A stretch of 64,000 nt of DNA from Natranaerovirga hydrolytica (GCF_004339095.1 NZ_SMGQ01000011.1:109575-173574); one strand, 5' to 3'; shown: positions 16,184 through 25,727, counted from the first letter of the stretch. The notes: generated by a model not told the origin, from the sequence alone. Program-made: numbers and translations.

Positions 16184-17384
16184 TCTTGATATAGTAAAAA
16201 ATAGATTGAAAATTATTTTTAAAGATAAAGTTATATGGGGGCTATTTGCTTTTATACTGCTTTTATTTATGGTCATCACTTCTGTATTAGTGGATCATGT
16301 GGATTATGGCAGTAGAATACCTTTAGTTGTCATTGATGAAGACAAAAGTCCTATGTCTATTGAATTAATAAACAACTTAGAAAATCAACAGGTTTTTCAA
16401 ATCATCCAGACGGATACAAGGGAAGCTTATACATTGTTAAGAGATGGCAAAGTTGAAGGTGTATATATAATAAAAGAAGGGTATGAAAATAATATCCTCA
16501 ACTTAAATTTTAATAACATTATAGAAGTCCACTATCTGCAAGGAAGTACAGCAGGGAAAATAATAACGGATATGGTTGCAGGCGATATGCTCTTTGATAT
16601 GAGTTTAGTAAAGACCATTGATACATTAAAAGAAGGTTTGCTGAACAATGAGATTGAAGAAATGGACCAGATTATTGAAAACGCTTATGAAACAGCATAT
16701 GAATTAAAGGAAACAAGAGCTTATGATGATATTATAAAAGTGGAGTTAATTAATATAGGAAGCGATATAAATTATGAAAATATAGATAATACCATTATTT
16801 ATAAGCAAGTAGTGATTGGTATGGTATCCACTTTTTTAGCTTTTTTTATACTATTTGCGTCTACATCCATTGTAAAAGATAAAGAGTTAGGCACGCAAAA
16901 AAGATTAGAAGTTATTTTTAAAAGAAAAATACATTTAGAAATATGTAACCTATTGGCTATTTTTATTATTGGATTAATGATAAGTGTTTTTTTGGTTGTA
17001 ATCCTTACCCATAGAATGGAATTGTTAACTTTTCAAAGTATTTTTTTAATTGCATTATTGTTTTTTGTTTATAGCTTTGCATTATCCGGATTGTTTTATT
17101 TAAGCTCTGCATTTGTAGAAAAAGTTATTACAATGCAAGTGTCTGGTTCTATTATCATTATAATTTTATTTGTGATTAGCAGCTCTTTTTTAACGATGGA
17201 TTTAATCAATGGACCGGTTTTGTTGCTACAGCAAATGATACCAAATTATTGGTTTGTAGAAGGATTTACTAAAGTCATTATTAATGAAAGTGTTGGGAAT
17301 GTTTTAAATAATCAAGTCCAACCCCTTCTGTTTTTAGGCATAACATACACCTGTATTGGAATGGTTGTTAAAAAATTCAAATAA
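16176..17384 (+). CDS. ABC-2 type permease subunit 2
   Basis: This 402-residue protein has the same architecture as the preceding gene: N-terminal helix (GLFAFILLLFMVITSVLV), extracytoplasmic segment with LVVIDEDKSPMSIELI, and five C-terminal helices. The coupling motif is SIVKDKELGTQKRLEV. ATG 16176 is chosen and overlaps the preceding gene by 8 bp, implying translational coupling; GTG 16167 is the alternative. The pair may export a drug, lipid or polysaccharide precursor. The substrate cannot be deduced, and an ATPase must be supplied from elsewhere if it is a transporter. Confidence 0.85.
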   Translation: MYSLDIVKNRLKIIFKDKVIWGLFAFILLLFMVITSVLVDHVDYGSRIPLVVIDEDKSPMSIELINNLENQQVFQIIQTDTREAYTLLRDGKVEGVYIIKEGYENNILNLNFNNIIEVHYLQGSTAGKIITDMVAGDMLFDMSLVKTIDTLKEGLLNNEIEEMDQIIENAYETAYELKETRAYDDIIKVELINIGSDINYENIDNTIIYKQVVIGMVSTFLAFFILFASTSIVKDKELGTQKRLEVIFKRKIHLEICNLLAIFIIGLMISVFLVVILTHRMELLTFQSIFLIALLFFVYSFALSGLFYLSSAFVEKVITMQVSGSIIIIILFVISSSFLTMDLINGPVLLLQQMIPNYWFVEGFTKVIINESVGNVLNNQVQPLLFLGITYTCIGMVVKKFK

Positions 17385-17385
17385 G

Positions 17386-17424
17386 ATACAAAGTAAACGA
17401 ATAGGTTTGCTTTGTATTTTTTTT
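17386..17424 (+). terminator. Intrinsic terminator of the permease operon
   Basis: ATACAAAGTAAAC pairs with GTTTGCTTTGTAT (one G-U), followed by eight T. Confidence 0.88.
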
Positions 17425-17474
17425 GTTTAGATTTATAAGAAATGCACAAAAAAATAAAAATATATATAAATATA

Positions 17475-17502
17475 TTGACATTTGATACATATAACATATA
17501 AT
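17475..17502 (+). promoter_or_regulatory. SigA-type promoter of the aryl-acid operon
   Basis: TTGACA (17475-17480), 16-bp spacer, TATAAT (17497-17502): two perfect consensus hexamers, about 100 bp before the symporter gene. Confidence 0.85.
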
Positions 17503-17636
17503 TAATAAGTAATGGAAGGGTAAAAATGACTATAACATAAGTTATTTTTTTAACCTTTAAATTTAGCGTGTTAAACTTATAAAAGCGCAATGCGTTACAC
17601 TTTAAAGTGCTAAAACAAAAGGATGGTGTTGAGGGT

Positions 17637-19115
17637 TTGATTTATGTAGGAGCAATTGCTTTATATGTTTTAATGATTCTAGGTGTTAGTTTTGTTTCTA
17701 AGAAAAAAGCAGGAAGTCTGAATCATTTTTTATTAGGTGGTCGTTGTATACCACCATGGATGTCTGCTTTTTCTTATGGAACGGCATATTTTTCAGCGGT
17801 ATTATTTATTGGTTACGCTGGAAGAATTGGTTGGGATTTTGGATTAGGGGCATTGTTAATTGTATTTGGTAATACATTTATTGGTTCTTATCTGGCTTGG
17901 AGAGTTTTAGGTAGTAAAACAAGAGAAATGACCCAAAGATTAAATGCATCTACAATGCCAGAATTTTTAGCTCTAAGGTACAATAGCAAGGGTATAAAAA
18001 TGATTACAACAGTGGTTATCTTTGTTTTCTTAGTACCTTATGCTGCATCAGTGTATAGAGGGTTAGGTTTTTTATTTCAACAAGTGTTTCATATGGATAT
18101 TAATGTTATTTTGTTTATTATGATGACTTTAACAGCCATATATTTATTTGTAGGTGGATTTATTGCTGCATCTTTAGCTGATTTTATCCAAGGGCTTATA
18201 ATGATTGCTGGTGTCATCATGTTATTATTCTTTGTCATAACACATCATAGTGTTGGGGGGATAGGTAATGGTATTACTCAGCTGTCAACTATAGATGAAG
18301 GTTTAACTCAAATCATTAATAAAGACTCAGCAGTTCCATTATTGTCTCTTGTTGTTTTGACCAGTTTTGGAAGCTGGGGATTGCCACAAATGGTACATAA
18401 GTTTTACACCATAAAAAATGAAAAAGCGATAAAAACTGCTAGAAGAGTTTCTACAGGATTTGCATTATTAATTACTTTGGGAGCTTATTTTACTGGAGCA
18501 TTAAGTCGTGTGATTTTAAACAATCAACAGCCAGCATCTATTGATCAAGTCATGCCCTTAGTCATTGATACAGTTTTACCTGTGGTGGCTTCAGCAGTTA
18601 TATTGATCTTGGTGCTTTCTGCGTCTATGTCTACATTGGCTTCCATTGTATTGGCAGCTAGTTCAACCGTTGCAGTAGACTTGGTTAAAGGTGTTATTAA
18701 ACCAGATATGAATGAAAAACACACCTTGTGGTTACTCAGGATTTTATGTGTTGTATTTGTAGTGATTTCGTATTTTATGGCCATTGGAGAAAGCTCAGTT
18801 CTAAATTTAGCCTCATTATCTTGGGGAGCAGTATCGGGGTGTTTATTTGCTCCGTATTTATTGGGATTGTATAGTAAAAAAGTTACAAAATCAGGAGTTT
18901 ATGCAAGTTTTATAACGGCAGGAGGTATTACATTATTTGGTGTCATTAGATTTGGTCTGAATAGTCCTATAATTCCGACGATATCAGCTTTATCAATAGT
19001 GATTCCAATTATAAGTATGTATGTCGTGAGTTTATTAACGCCAGAATTTGAAAAAGACCATATAGAAGAAATATTTACTAAAAAAGTTGTGGGGGCGGAA
19101 TATGATTTGGGCTAG
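17637..19115 (+). CDS. Sodium:solute symporter (SSS family)
   Basis: The protein has about 492 residues and thirteen hydrophobic helices. It begins IYVGAIALYVLMILGVSFVS and continues with GGRCIPPWMSAFSYGTAYFS, the first two helices of SSS transporters. YAASVYRGLGFLFQ and the SASMSTLASIVLAASSTVAVD segment near helix 8 match the Na+-site region of this family. It likely imports an organic acid or amino acid with Na+. The start is uncertain: TTG 17637 follows AAAGGATGG, and GTG 17607 is in frame. It is the first gene of an operon with paaK and ior, so an aromatic acid or amino acid substrate is plausible. The stop overlaps the next gene. Confidence 0.88.
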   Translation: MIYVGAIALYVLMILGVSFVSKKKAGSLNHFLLGGRCIPPWMSAFSYGTAYFSAVLFIGYAGRIGWDFGLGALLIVFGNTFIGSYLAWRVLGSKTREMTQRLNASTMPEFLALRYNSKGIKMITTVVIFVFLVPYAASVYRGLGFLFQQVFHMDINVILFIMMTLTAIYLFVGGFIAASLADFIQGLIMIAGVIMLLFFVITHHSVGGIGNGITQLSTIDEGLTQIINKDSAVPLLSLVVLTSFGSWGLPQMVHKFYTIKNEKAIKTARRVSTGFALLITLGAYFTGALSRVILNNQQPASIDQVMPLVIDTVLPVVASAVILILVLSASMSTLASIVLAASSTVAVDLVKGVIKPDMNEKHTLWLLRILCVVFVVISYFMAIGESSVLNLASLSWGAVSGCLFAPYLLGLYSKKVTKSGVYASFITAGGITLFGVIRFGLNSPIIPTISALSIVIPIISMYVVSLLTPEFEKDHIEEIFTKKVVGAEYDLG

Positions 19116-20418
19116 AGAAGAAATTTTAACTAGAAGTGAAATCATAAATATACAGAATAAGGGTTTAAAAGATACTCTTAATCGTATCTATAACAATGTA
19201 CCATATTATAAAGAAAAGATGAAAGCAAAAAAAATAACACCTAAAGATATTGAAACCATAATAGATCTTAAAAACCTACCTTTCACTGAAAAGGATGATT
19301 TGAGAAAGAATTATCCCTTTGGTTTATTTACAGTAAAAAAAGATGAATTAATACGGATACATGCATCATCAGGGACCACAGGTAAACCAACAGTCGTAGG
19401 GTATACAAGAAAAGACTTGGAAACTTGGTCAGAACTCATTGCTAGATTGGTAACAATGGCTGGTGCCACACAAAAAGATGTTGCTCAAATCGCCTTTGGA
19501 TATGGTTTGTTCACGGGTGCATTTGGTCTTCATTATGGTTTAGAAAAAATTGGTGCACTGGTTGTTCCGTCTTCTTCTGGAAATACAGAAAAGCAAATTA
19601 TGTTAATGAAAGACTTTGGCACAACAATTCTAGTCAGCACACCATCTTATGCTTTACATATGGCAGAAGTAGCAAAAAAAATAGGTGTTAACCCAAAAGA
19701 AGATTTAAATTTAAAAATGGGTTTATTTGGTGGAGAAGGTTCAACAGAAGCAATGCGTAATGAAATTCAAAATGCTTGGGGGATTCTGGCAACTGAAAAT
19801 TATGGTATGAGTGAACTCATAGGACCAGGGGTGTCTGGAGAATGTACGCATTTGTGCGGGATGCATATTTGTGAAGATCATTTTATTCCAGAAATCATTG
19901 ACCCAGATACTAAAGAAGTATTGCCTGAAGGAGAAGAAGGTGAGTTAGTTATTACAACAATAACAAAAGAAGCTCTGCCTTTAATCCGGTATAGAACAAA
20001 AGATATTACCAGTTTAACTTATGAACCCTGTGCATGTGGTCGCACAACTGTAAGGATGGCAAAAATACAAGGGCGAACAGATGATATGTTAATTGTTAGA
20101 GGGGTTAATGTGTTTCCGTCTCAAATAGAAGACGTGTTATTAAAAATGAAAGAAATTGGACCCCATTACGAAATTGTCTTAAAGAAAAGAGGCTATTTGG
20201 ATTTTATGGAAATAAAAGTTGAACTAGCTGATGAAAGTTTATTAGAGTCTTATTCTGCCTTAGAAAGGTTAGAAAAAAAGATAAAACACCAACTTCAAGT
20301 CATATTAGGTGTGGATGCAATAATAAAATTAGTAGAGCCAAAAACTTTACAAAGATTTGTTGGAAAAGCAAAGCGCATAACAGATTTAAGAAACGAAGGA
20401 GGCAATCAAATTGGCTAA
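19102..20418 (+). CDS. paaK: Phenylacetate-CoA ligase 1
   Basis: An AMP-forming aryl-acid:CoA ligase of the PaaK family, 438 residues. The P-loop is [20 protein letters not shown]; later motifs are ENYGMSELIGPGVSGEC, PLIRYRTKDIT and GRTDDMLIVRGVNVFPSQIE. It activates phenylacetate, indoleacetate or similar acids to CoA esters. Next to an arylpyruvate:ferredoxin oxidoreductase the reaction may run toward free acid with ATP gain. ATG 19102 follows GGGGCGG. The end overlaps iorA by 8 bp. A second paralogue lies downstream of iorB. Confidence 0.95.
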   Translation: MIWAREEILTRSEIINIQNKGLKDTLNRIYNNVPYYKEKMKAKKITPKDIETIIDLKNLPFTEKDDLRKNYPFGLFTVKKDELIRIHASSGTTGKPTVVGYTRKDLETWSELIARLVTMAGATQKDVAQIAFGYGLFTGAFGLHYGLEKIGALVVPSSSGNTEKQIMLMKDFGTTILVSTPSYALHMAEVAKKIGVNPKEDLNLKMGLFGGEGSTEAMRNEIQNAWGILATENYGMSELIGPGVSGECTHLCGMHICEDHFIPEIIDPDTKEVLPEGEEGELVITTITKEALPLIRYRTKDITSLTYEPCACGRTTVRMAKIQGRTDDMLIVRGVNVFPSQIEDVLLKMKEIGPHYEIVLKKRGYLDFMEIKVELADESLLESYSALERLEKKIKHQLQVILGVDAIIKLVEPKTLQRFVGKAKRITDLRNEGGNQIG

Positions 20419-22147
20419 TAAAAGATTAATGTTAGGAAATGAAGCAATTGCTAGGGGAGCATATGAAGCAGGGGTTAGTGTGGTAGTTGCTTATCCAGGA
20501 ACACCTAGTACAGAAATTACAGAAAATGCATCAACATATGAAGAAATGTATGCAGAGTGGGCACCTAATGAAAAAGTTGCTCTTGAAGTAGGTATTGGAG
20601 CTTCTGTTGCAGGTGCAAGAACAATGGTTTGTATGAAACATGTAGGGGTAAATGTAGCAGCAGATCCTTTATTTACTGCATCTTATACAGGAGTTAATGG
20701 TGGATTGGTATTGGTTGTAGCAGATGATCCAGGTATGCATAGTTCTCAGAATGAGCAAGACACTAAATTTTATGCAAGAGCTGCCCATATACCCTTATTA
20801 GAACCATCTAACAGCTTAGAAGCAAAAAATTATGTAAAAAAGGCATTTGAATTAAGTGAAAAGTATGATACACCCGTCATTGTTAGATTAACAACCAGGA
20901 TATCTCATTCCCAAGGGATTGTTAACTTGGAGGATAGAATAGATTATCAATTAAAACCATATGAAAAAGATTTTGAAAAAAATGTTATGATGCCAGCTAT
21001 GGCAAGAAAAAGACATGTTGTTGTAGAAAAAAGAATGGATCAAATTCAAAAAGACTCTAATGCATTAGAAGAAAATACAATAGAGTATCATGATAAAGCA
21101 ATTGGCATTATTACCAGTGGCATTCCTTATCAATATGTAAAAGACGCTTTGCCAGAGGCATCTGTTTTGAAATTAGGTATGTTACATCCATTGCCACAAG
21201 AGTTAATCAAAGAATTTTGTAATACTGTAGAAGAAGTGTATGTGGTGGAAGAATTGGAACCTATTATTGAGGAACAAATAAAATCTTGGGGAATAACAGT
21301 AAAAGGAAAGGATTTGTTCACAAAACAAGGAGAATACAGTGCCAATTTATTAAAAGAAGTTATAGGAAGAAAAGTTCTTAATCTAAAAAAGGCAGAAGTA
21401 TTACCTAATCGACCACCCGTTATGTGTCCAGGCTGTCCCCATAGAGGTGTGTATCATATATTAGATAAGTTAGAAATTCATGCAACAGGTGATATAGGGT
21501 GCTATACTTTAGGTGCATTACCACCACTACAAGGCATTGATACTTGTGTGTGCATGGGTGCAAGTGTCAGTATGGTACATGGAATTGAAAAAGCAAGAGG
21601 CAAAGAATATGTAAAAAAATGGGTAGGAATTATTGGTGATTCTACATTCTTACATACAGGGATTAATGGGCTTATTAATACGGTTTATAACCAAGGCATA
21701 TCAACGGTTATTATTTTAGACAATCGAACAACTGGGATGACGGGACATCAAGATCATCCTGGGACAGGAAGAACATTAAAAGGTCATAAAACCCATAGTG
21801 TAGATTTTGAACAATTGGTAAAAAGTATTGGTATTCAAACTGTACGTAAAGTTAACCCATTTCATTTGAAAAAAGTAGAAAATATCATAAAAGAAGAAGT
21901 GGCTAGAGAAGAACCTTCCGTTATCATTGCAACAGCACCTTGTGAATTGTTGGATAAAAAGAAAGTTGTTATCACAGCTAATATAGATAAAGAACAGTGT
22001 ATGTCTTGTGGCTTGTGTATGGAAATAGGTTGTCCATCTATACAAAGAAAGAATGGTGTTATAGAAATAAATGATGCATTATGTTGTGGATGTGAATTGT
22101 GTGTAGACGTCTGTCCATATGGCTTAATTTCAAAGGAAGGTGAGTAA
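20411..22147 (+). CDS. iorA: Indolepyruvate:ferredoxin oxidoreductase alpha subunit
   Basis: Catalyses oxidative decarboxylation of aryl-2-oxo acids (indolepyruvate, phenylpyruvate, hydroxyphenylpyruvate) to aryl-acetyl-CoA, reducing ferredoxin. The 578-residue protein has the N-terminal transketolase-like domain (GNEAIARGAYEAGV, AYPGTPSTEI). The thiamine diphosphate domain follows (CPGCPHRG, GDIGCYTLGALPP, GIIGDSTFLHTGI). The C-terminal ferredoxin domain has CMSCGLCMEIGC and CCGCELCVDVCP, two 4Fe-4S clusters. TTG start behind GAAGGAGG; overlaps paaK. iorB starts one base after its stop. Confidence 0.95.
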   Translation: MANKRLMLGNEAIARGAYEAGVSVVVAYPGTPSTEITENASTYEEMYAEWAPNEKVALEVGIGASVAGARTMVCMKHVGVNVAADPLFTASYTGVNGGLVLVVADDPGMHSSQNEQDTKFYARAAHIPLLEPSNSLEAKNYVKKAFELSEKYDTPVIVRLTTRISHSQGIVNLEDRIDYQLKPYEKDFEKNVMMPAMARKRHVVVEKRMDQIQKDSNALEENTIEYHDKAIGIITSGIPYQYVKDALPEASVLKLGMLHPLPQELIKEFCNTVEEVYVVEELEPIIEEQIKSWGITVKGKDLFTKQGEYSANLLKEVIGRKVLNLKKAEVLPNRPPVMCPGCPHRGVYHILDKLEIHATGDIGCYTLGALPPLQGIDTCVCMGASVSMVHGIEKARGKEYVKKWVGIIGDSTFLHTGINGLINTVYNQGISTVIILDNRTTGMTGHQDHPGTGRTLKGHKTHSVDFEQLVKSIGIQTVRKVNPFHLKKVENIIKEEVAREEPSVIIATAPCELLDKKKVVITANIDKEQCMSCGLCMEIGCPSIQRKNGVIEINDALCCGCELCVDVCPYGLISKEGE

Positions 22148-22148
22148 A

Positions 22149-22742
22149 ATGGAAACAGTTAATATATTAGTTGTGGGTGTTGGTGGGCAAGGAACCCTGC
22201 TAACCAGTAGGATTATAGGGAACCTAGCTTTAAATGAAGGGCTGGATGTCAAGTTATCGGAAGTTCATGGCATGGCTCAACGTGGCGGAAGTGTTGTGAC
22301 TCATATTCGATATGGTAATCAGGTAAATGCCCCTATTGTTGAAGTGGGTCAAGCAGATATTATATTATCTTTTGAAAAGTTAGAAGCCTTAAGGTATGTT
22401 CATTATTTAAAAGAAGAGGGTGTTTTGATTGTAAATGATCAAGAAATTGATCCAATGTCTGTTATAGTAGGATTAGATGATTATCCTGAAGATATCATTA
22501 CTAAGTTAAAGTCGAAAGTTAAAAATTTAATTGTAATGGATGCTTTACAAGAGGCTAAAAGAATTGGAAACATTAAAGTGGTTAACACGCTATTATTAGG
22601 TGCATTGTCATTTTACTTGGATTTTGAAATAGAAAAATGGAAGGTTGCAATTGAGCATACAGTACCTCAAAAAACCATTAAAACCAATATAGAGGCCTTT
22701 GAAAAAGGTTTAACATTAAGTAAAGATTTGGAGAGGTGTTAA
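22149..22742 (+). CDS. iorB: Indolepyruvate:ferredoxin oxidoreductase beta subunit
   Basis: The 197-residue gamma-type domain of 2-oxoacid:ferredoxin oxidoreductases. The N-terminus reads NILVVGVGGQGTLLTSRIIG and continues with EVHGMAQRGGSVVTHIRYG, both hallmark motifs. It partners IorA in the cytoplasm. ATG 22149 follows GGAAGGTG and is preferred over the in-frame GTG at 22140, which would overlap iorA. It is followed after 3 bp by the second PaaK gene. Confidence 0.95.
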   Translation: METVNILVVGVGGQGTLLTSRIIGNLALNEGLDVKLSEVHGMAQRGGSVVTHIRYGNQVNAPIVEVGQADIILSFEKLEALRYVHYLKEEGVLIVNDQEIDPMSVIVGLDDYPEDIITKLKSKVKNLIVMDALQEAKRIGNIKVVNTLLLGALSFYLDFEIEKWKVAIEHTVPQKTIKTNIEAFEKGLTLSKDLERC

Positions 22743-22745
22743 TGA

Positions 22746-24044
22746 ATGATTTGGAATGAGCCAATGGAATGTATGGATAGAGATGAATTACGAGTGCTAC
22801 AAGGAAAGAGACTTGTGAAAACCGTTGAAAGGGTTTATCATAACGTGTCATTTTATAGAAAAAAAATGCAAAAACTAGGAATTGAGCCTGGTGATATAAA
22901 AGGCGTAGATGATTTGACTAAGTTGCCATTTACAACGAAAGAAGATCTTAGAGAGAATTATCCTTTTGGAATGTTTGCAGTTCCTATGAGTGAAGTGGTG
23001 CGTATTCATGCTTCATCAGGAACCACTGGCAAACCAACAGTCGTTGGATATACAAGAAAAGATTTGCAAACATGGTCAGAAGTTGTCGCACGAACCCTTA
23101 CTTGTGCAGGTGTGGAAAAGAATGATAGAATTCAAATTGCATACGGTTATGGATTATTTACTGGGGGCTTAGGTGTCCATTATGGAAGTGAAAAAATTGG
23201 TGCAACGGTTATACCCATTAGTGGTGGCAATACAAAGAAACAAATACAATTGCTTCAAGATTTTGAAAGCACTGCCATTGCTTGCACACCATCGTATGCA
23301 CTTTATCTAGCAGAATCATTAGAAGAACAAGGAATAGATCCAGAAGCTTTGAAGTTAAAGGTAGGCATATTTGGCGCAGAACCTTGGACAGAAAATATGC
23401 GTAAAGAAATAGAAGAAAAGTTGAAAATTAAAGCAATTGATATTTATGGATTGAGTGAAATTATAGGACCAGGTGTGTCATCTGAATGTTCTTATCAAAA
23501 TGGGTTGCATATTTTTGAAGATTATTTCTTGCCAGAAACCATTGATCCTAATTCATTAAAGTCTATGCCTATAGGTGAAAAAGGAGAGTTGGTGTTTACT
23601 ACAATTACGAAAGAAGCATTGCCTATTTTAAGATATCGAACAAAAGATTTAACCGTTTTACATGATGAAAAATGCCAATGTGGTAGAACCCTTATAAGAA
23701 TGGAGAAGTGTACAGGGCGTTCTGATGATATGTTAATTATTAGAGGCGTAAACATCTTCCCTTCTCAGGTGGAAAGTGTTCTGCTAGAAATAAGTGGAAC
23801 AAAACCTCATTATTTGTTGATTGTAGATAGAGTGAATAATTTAGATATTTTAGAAGTTTGGGTAGAAGTTGATGAGCGATTTTTCTCAGATGAAATCAGA
23901 GCATTAGAAGGATTGACTAAAAAAATCACCCATGCTATAGAAAGTGCTTTGGGAATCAGTGTGAAAGTAAAGCTAGTAGAGCCAAAGACCATAGAAAGAA
24001 GTGAAGGAAAAGCAAAAAGGGTAATCGATAACCGTAAATTATAA
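22746..24044 (+). CDS. paaK: Phenylacetate-CoA ligase 2
   Basis: The 432-residue PaaK family protein is similar throughout to the gene at 19102. It shares an almost identical P-loop ([20 protein letters not shown]) and the motifs [27 protein letters not shown] and [20 protein letters not shown]. It has diverged enough elsewhere to suggest another substrate preference, or formation of a heteromer. GAGAGGTG precedes the start. Two ligase genes bracketing iorAB in one operon suggest each handles a different aryl acid from Trp, Phe or Tyr fermentation. Confidence 0.95.
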   Translation: MIWNEPMECMDRDELRVLQGKRLVKTVERVYHNVSFYRKKMQKLGIEPGDIKGVDDLTKLPFTTKEDLRENYPFGMFAVPMSEVVRIHASSGTTGKPTVVGYTRKDLQTWSEVVARTLTCAGVEKNDRIQIAYGYGLFTGGLGVHYGSEKIGATVIPISGGNTKKQIQLLQDFESTAIACTPSYALYLAESLEEQGIDPEALKLKVGIFGAEPWTENMRKEIEEKLKIKAIDIYGLSEIIGPGVSSECSYQNGLHIFEDYFLPETIDPNSLKSMPIGEKGELVFTTITKEALPILRYRTKDLTVLHDEKCQCGRTLIRMEKCTGRSDDMLIIRGVNIFPSQVESVLLEISGTKPHYLLIVDRVNNLDILEVWVEVDERFFSDEIRALEGLTKKITHAIESALGISVKVKLVEPKTIERSEGKAKRVIDNRKL

Positions 24045-24059
24045 AAGAGAGGTGAAACT

Positions 24060-24485
24060 ATGATTATCAAGCAATTGTCTATTTTTTTGGAAAATAAATC
24101 AGGGCGATTAACAGAAGTTACGGCTGTCCTTGGAAAAAACAATATAAATATCACAGCTTTAAGTGTTGCAGATACCTCAGAATATGGTATATTAAGGCTT
24201 ATTGTATCCTCTCCTGAAAAGGCAGTGGAATTATTAAAAGAAGCTGGTTTTTCTGTTAGTTTAACCAATGTTATCTGCATAGTGGTGCCCCATAAGCCAG
24301 GTGCACTGTATAAAGCTTTAGAAATATTTTCAAAAGAAAATATTAGCATTGAGTATATGTATGCTTTTGAAATGAATGGAAAAGCTTCTGTTATTATGAA
24401 AGTAACCGATATTGATTCCTCTATTAGCATACTAAAAAAGCATAAATTAGAACTATTGAAAGCAAATGATGTATATACGATTTAG
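24060..24485 (+). CDS. Tandem ACT-domain protein
   Basis: The 141-residue protein has two ACT domains. The first (about 1-68) starts IKQLSIFLENKSGRLTEVTA; the second (about 70-141) starts VICIVVPHKPGALYKALEIF. ACT domains bind amino acids. Standalone double-ACT proteins are commonly encoded with paaK and ior genes, where they may sense aromatic amino acids. GAGAGGTG precedes ATG. It is the last gene of the operon, followed by a terminator. Confidence 0.9.
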   Translation: MIIKQLSIFLENKSGRLTEVTAVLGKNNINITALSVADTSEYGILRLIVSSPEKAVELLKEAGFSVSLTNVICIVVPHKPGALYKALEIFSKENISIEYMYAFEMNGKASVIMKVTDIDSSISILKKHKLELLKANDVYTI

Positions 24486-24510
24486 GACATAAATTTTATG
24501 TCCTTTTTTC
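24484..24510 (+). terminator. Intrinsic terminator of the aryl-acid operon
   Basis: AGGACATAAA pairs with TTTATGTCCT, followed by a T-run. Confidence 0.88.
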
Positions 24511-24791
24511 TTGGAAAAATTGAGATATAAAAAATGTAAAATTAAATTAAAAGAAATATTTGATATGGTAACTGTTGAATTGAGAGGCTTCAAATAAAAG
24601 TGAAGTTTTTATTAGTGTGAAAATCATTTTTTGTTTAATGCATGATTTGATTGTTATAAAAAGAAATGAAATAGATTGGAAGAACAATCATTCATAGTAT
24701 TATAGGTAAAAAAATGTAAAAAGTCAAAGCATAAAAAGAAGGAATTGATAAGATGAAATTCATTTAGCAAACAATTCTAACTAACGCACTC
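24511..24791. other. AT-rich intergenic stretch without recognised features
   Basis: Together with the flanking terminator and promoter this makes a 379-bp gap. I see only poly-A/T tracts and short weak hairpins, no open frame with a ribosome binding site and no copy of the two-hairpin element. Confidence 0.6.
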
Positions 24792-24820
24792 TTTACATTT
24801 GTTAAAAAATGTATTATAAT
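24792..24820 (+). promoter_or_regulatory. SigA-type promoter of the binding-protein gene
   Basis: TTTACA (24792-24797), 17-bp spacer, TATAAT (24815-24820), 44 bp before the ATG. Confidence 0.85.
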
Positions 24821-24864
24821 GATTTCATAACAAAATAATTTCAAGAAAAAAATGGGAGGTATTT

Positions 24865-25707
24865 ATGAATTTTAAAAAAATTATAGTTTTAATAGCAAGC
24901 GTAGTATTAGCTACAATTGTATTGACGGGATGCTCAGAAGAAGAAGGGTATGTAGTTGGTGTTACAACAGGTACAACATATGGTGAAGTTGCAGAAGAAT
25001 ATTCCAATGTAAGAGACGTTAGGTTTTTAGATGATGATAATTATACATTAAGAGAATTGTCACAAGATAGAGTAGATGCTGTTATTAGTGACCGTTTACT
25101 AGCATTAGACGCTATAGAACATGGTGGATTTGGTGACTTAAGATTAGCTGGAGACGTTCTGTATACAGAAACTATGGCAGTAGCAATCAGTCAAGATGAT
25201 AATGCATTAAGACAAGCAATTAATGAAGCATTATATGAAATTATTGAAGATGGGACTTATGAAGAAATTAGTAATAAGTACTTTGGCACAAATATATTAG
25301 CAGATTTTGACTATGTAGAAACATTTCCAGATGAAGAACCAGCCACAGATGATAGTTTAGATAGAGTGTTAGCAGCAGGAGAAATCCAATTTGCTATGAG
25401 TGGAGGTTACAGACCTTTTAATTATTACGATAGCAACAATGAATTAACAGGATTTGATGTTGAGATTGGTAAAGAAGTTGCTAATAAATTAGGTGTTGAA
25501 TACACACCTGTAACAACAGACTGGAGTGGTATTATAGAAGGTCTCAGAAGTGGACGTTTTGATGGTATATTTGGAAGTATGGCTATAACAGATGATCGTT
25601 TAGAAGTTGTAGATTTCACGAATCCATATTATTTCTCAGGGGCTCAAATTATTGTACAAGAAGACTCTGATATTACAAGTGAATCAGACTTAGGGGAAAG
25701 AGAATAA
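24865..25707 (+). CDS. Amino acid ABC transporter binding lipoprotein, circularly permuted SBP_bac_3 fold
   Basis: The 280-residue lipoprotein has signal peptide IIVLIASVVLATIVLTGC with the lipobox cysteine near residue 22. Directly after it comes what is normally the second half of a family 3 binding protein. That half reads VVGVTTGTTYGEVAEEY, DRVDAVISDRLLALDAI, AVAISQDDNALRQAINEAL and EDGTYEEISNKYFG, with YFG the usual end of the family. After a 20-residue acidic linker comes the normal first half. It reads LDRVLAAGEIQFAMSGGYRP, LTGFDVEIGKEVANKLG, FDGIFGSMAITDDRLEVVDF and DSDITSESDLGERE, stopping where the order normally continues into the other half. All parts are present once, in swapped order. 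The permease and ATPase genes follow after a terminator. Confidence 0.9.
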   Translation: MNFKKIIVLIASVVLATIVLTGCSEEEGYVVGVTTGTTYGEVAEEYSNVRDVRFLDDDNYTLRELSQDRVDAVISDRLLALDAIEHGGFGDLRLAGDVLYTETMAVAISQDDNALRQAINEALYEIIEDGTYEEISNKYFGTNILADFDYVETFPDEEPATDDSLDRVLAAGEIQFAMSGGYRPFNYYDSNNELTGFDVEIGKEVANKLGVEYTPVTTDWSGIIEGLRSGRFDGIFGSMAITDDRLEVVDFTNPYYFSGAQIIVQEDSDITSESDLGERE

Positions 25708-25727
25708 TAAAGTATCATACACTTTAT

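Noticed and set aside
24865-25707. Truncated or frameshifted binding protein
   Set aside because: Both halves are complete and in one frame with signal peptide and lipobox; only their order is unusual.
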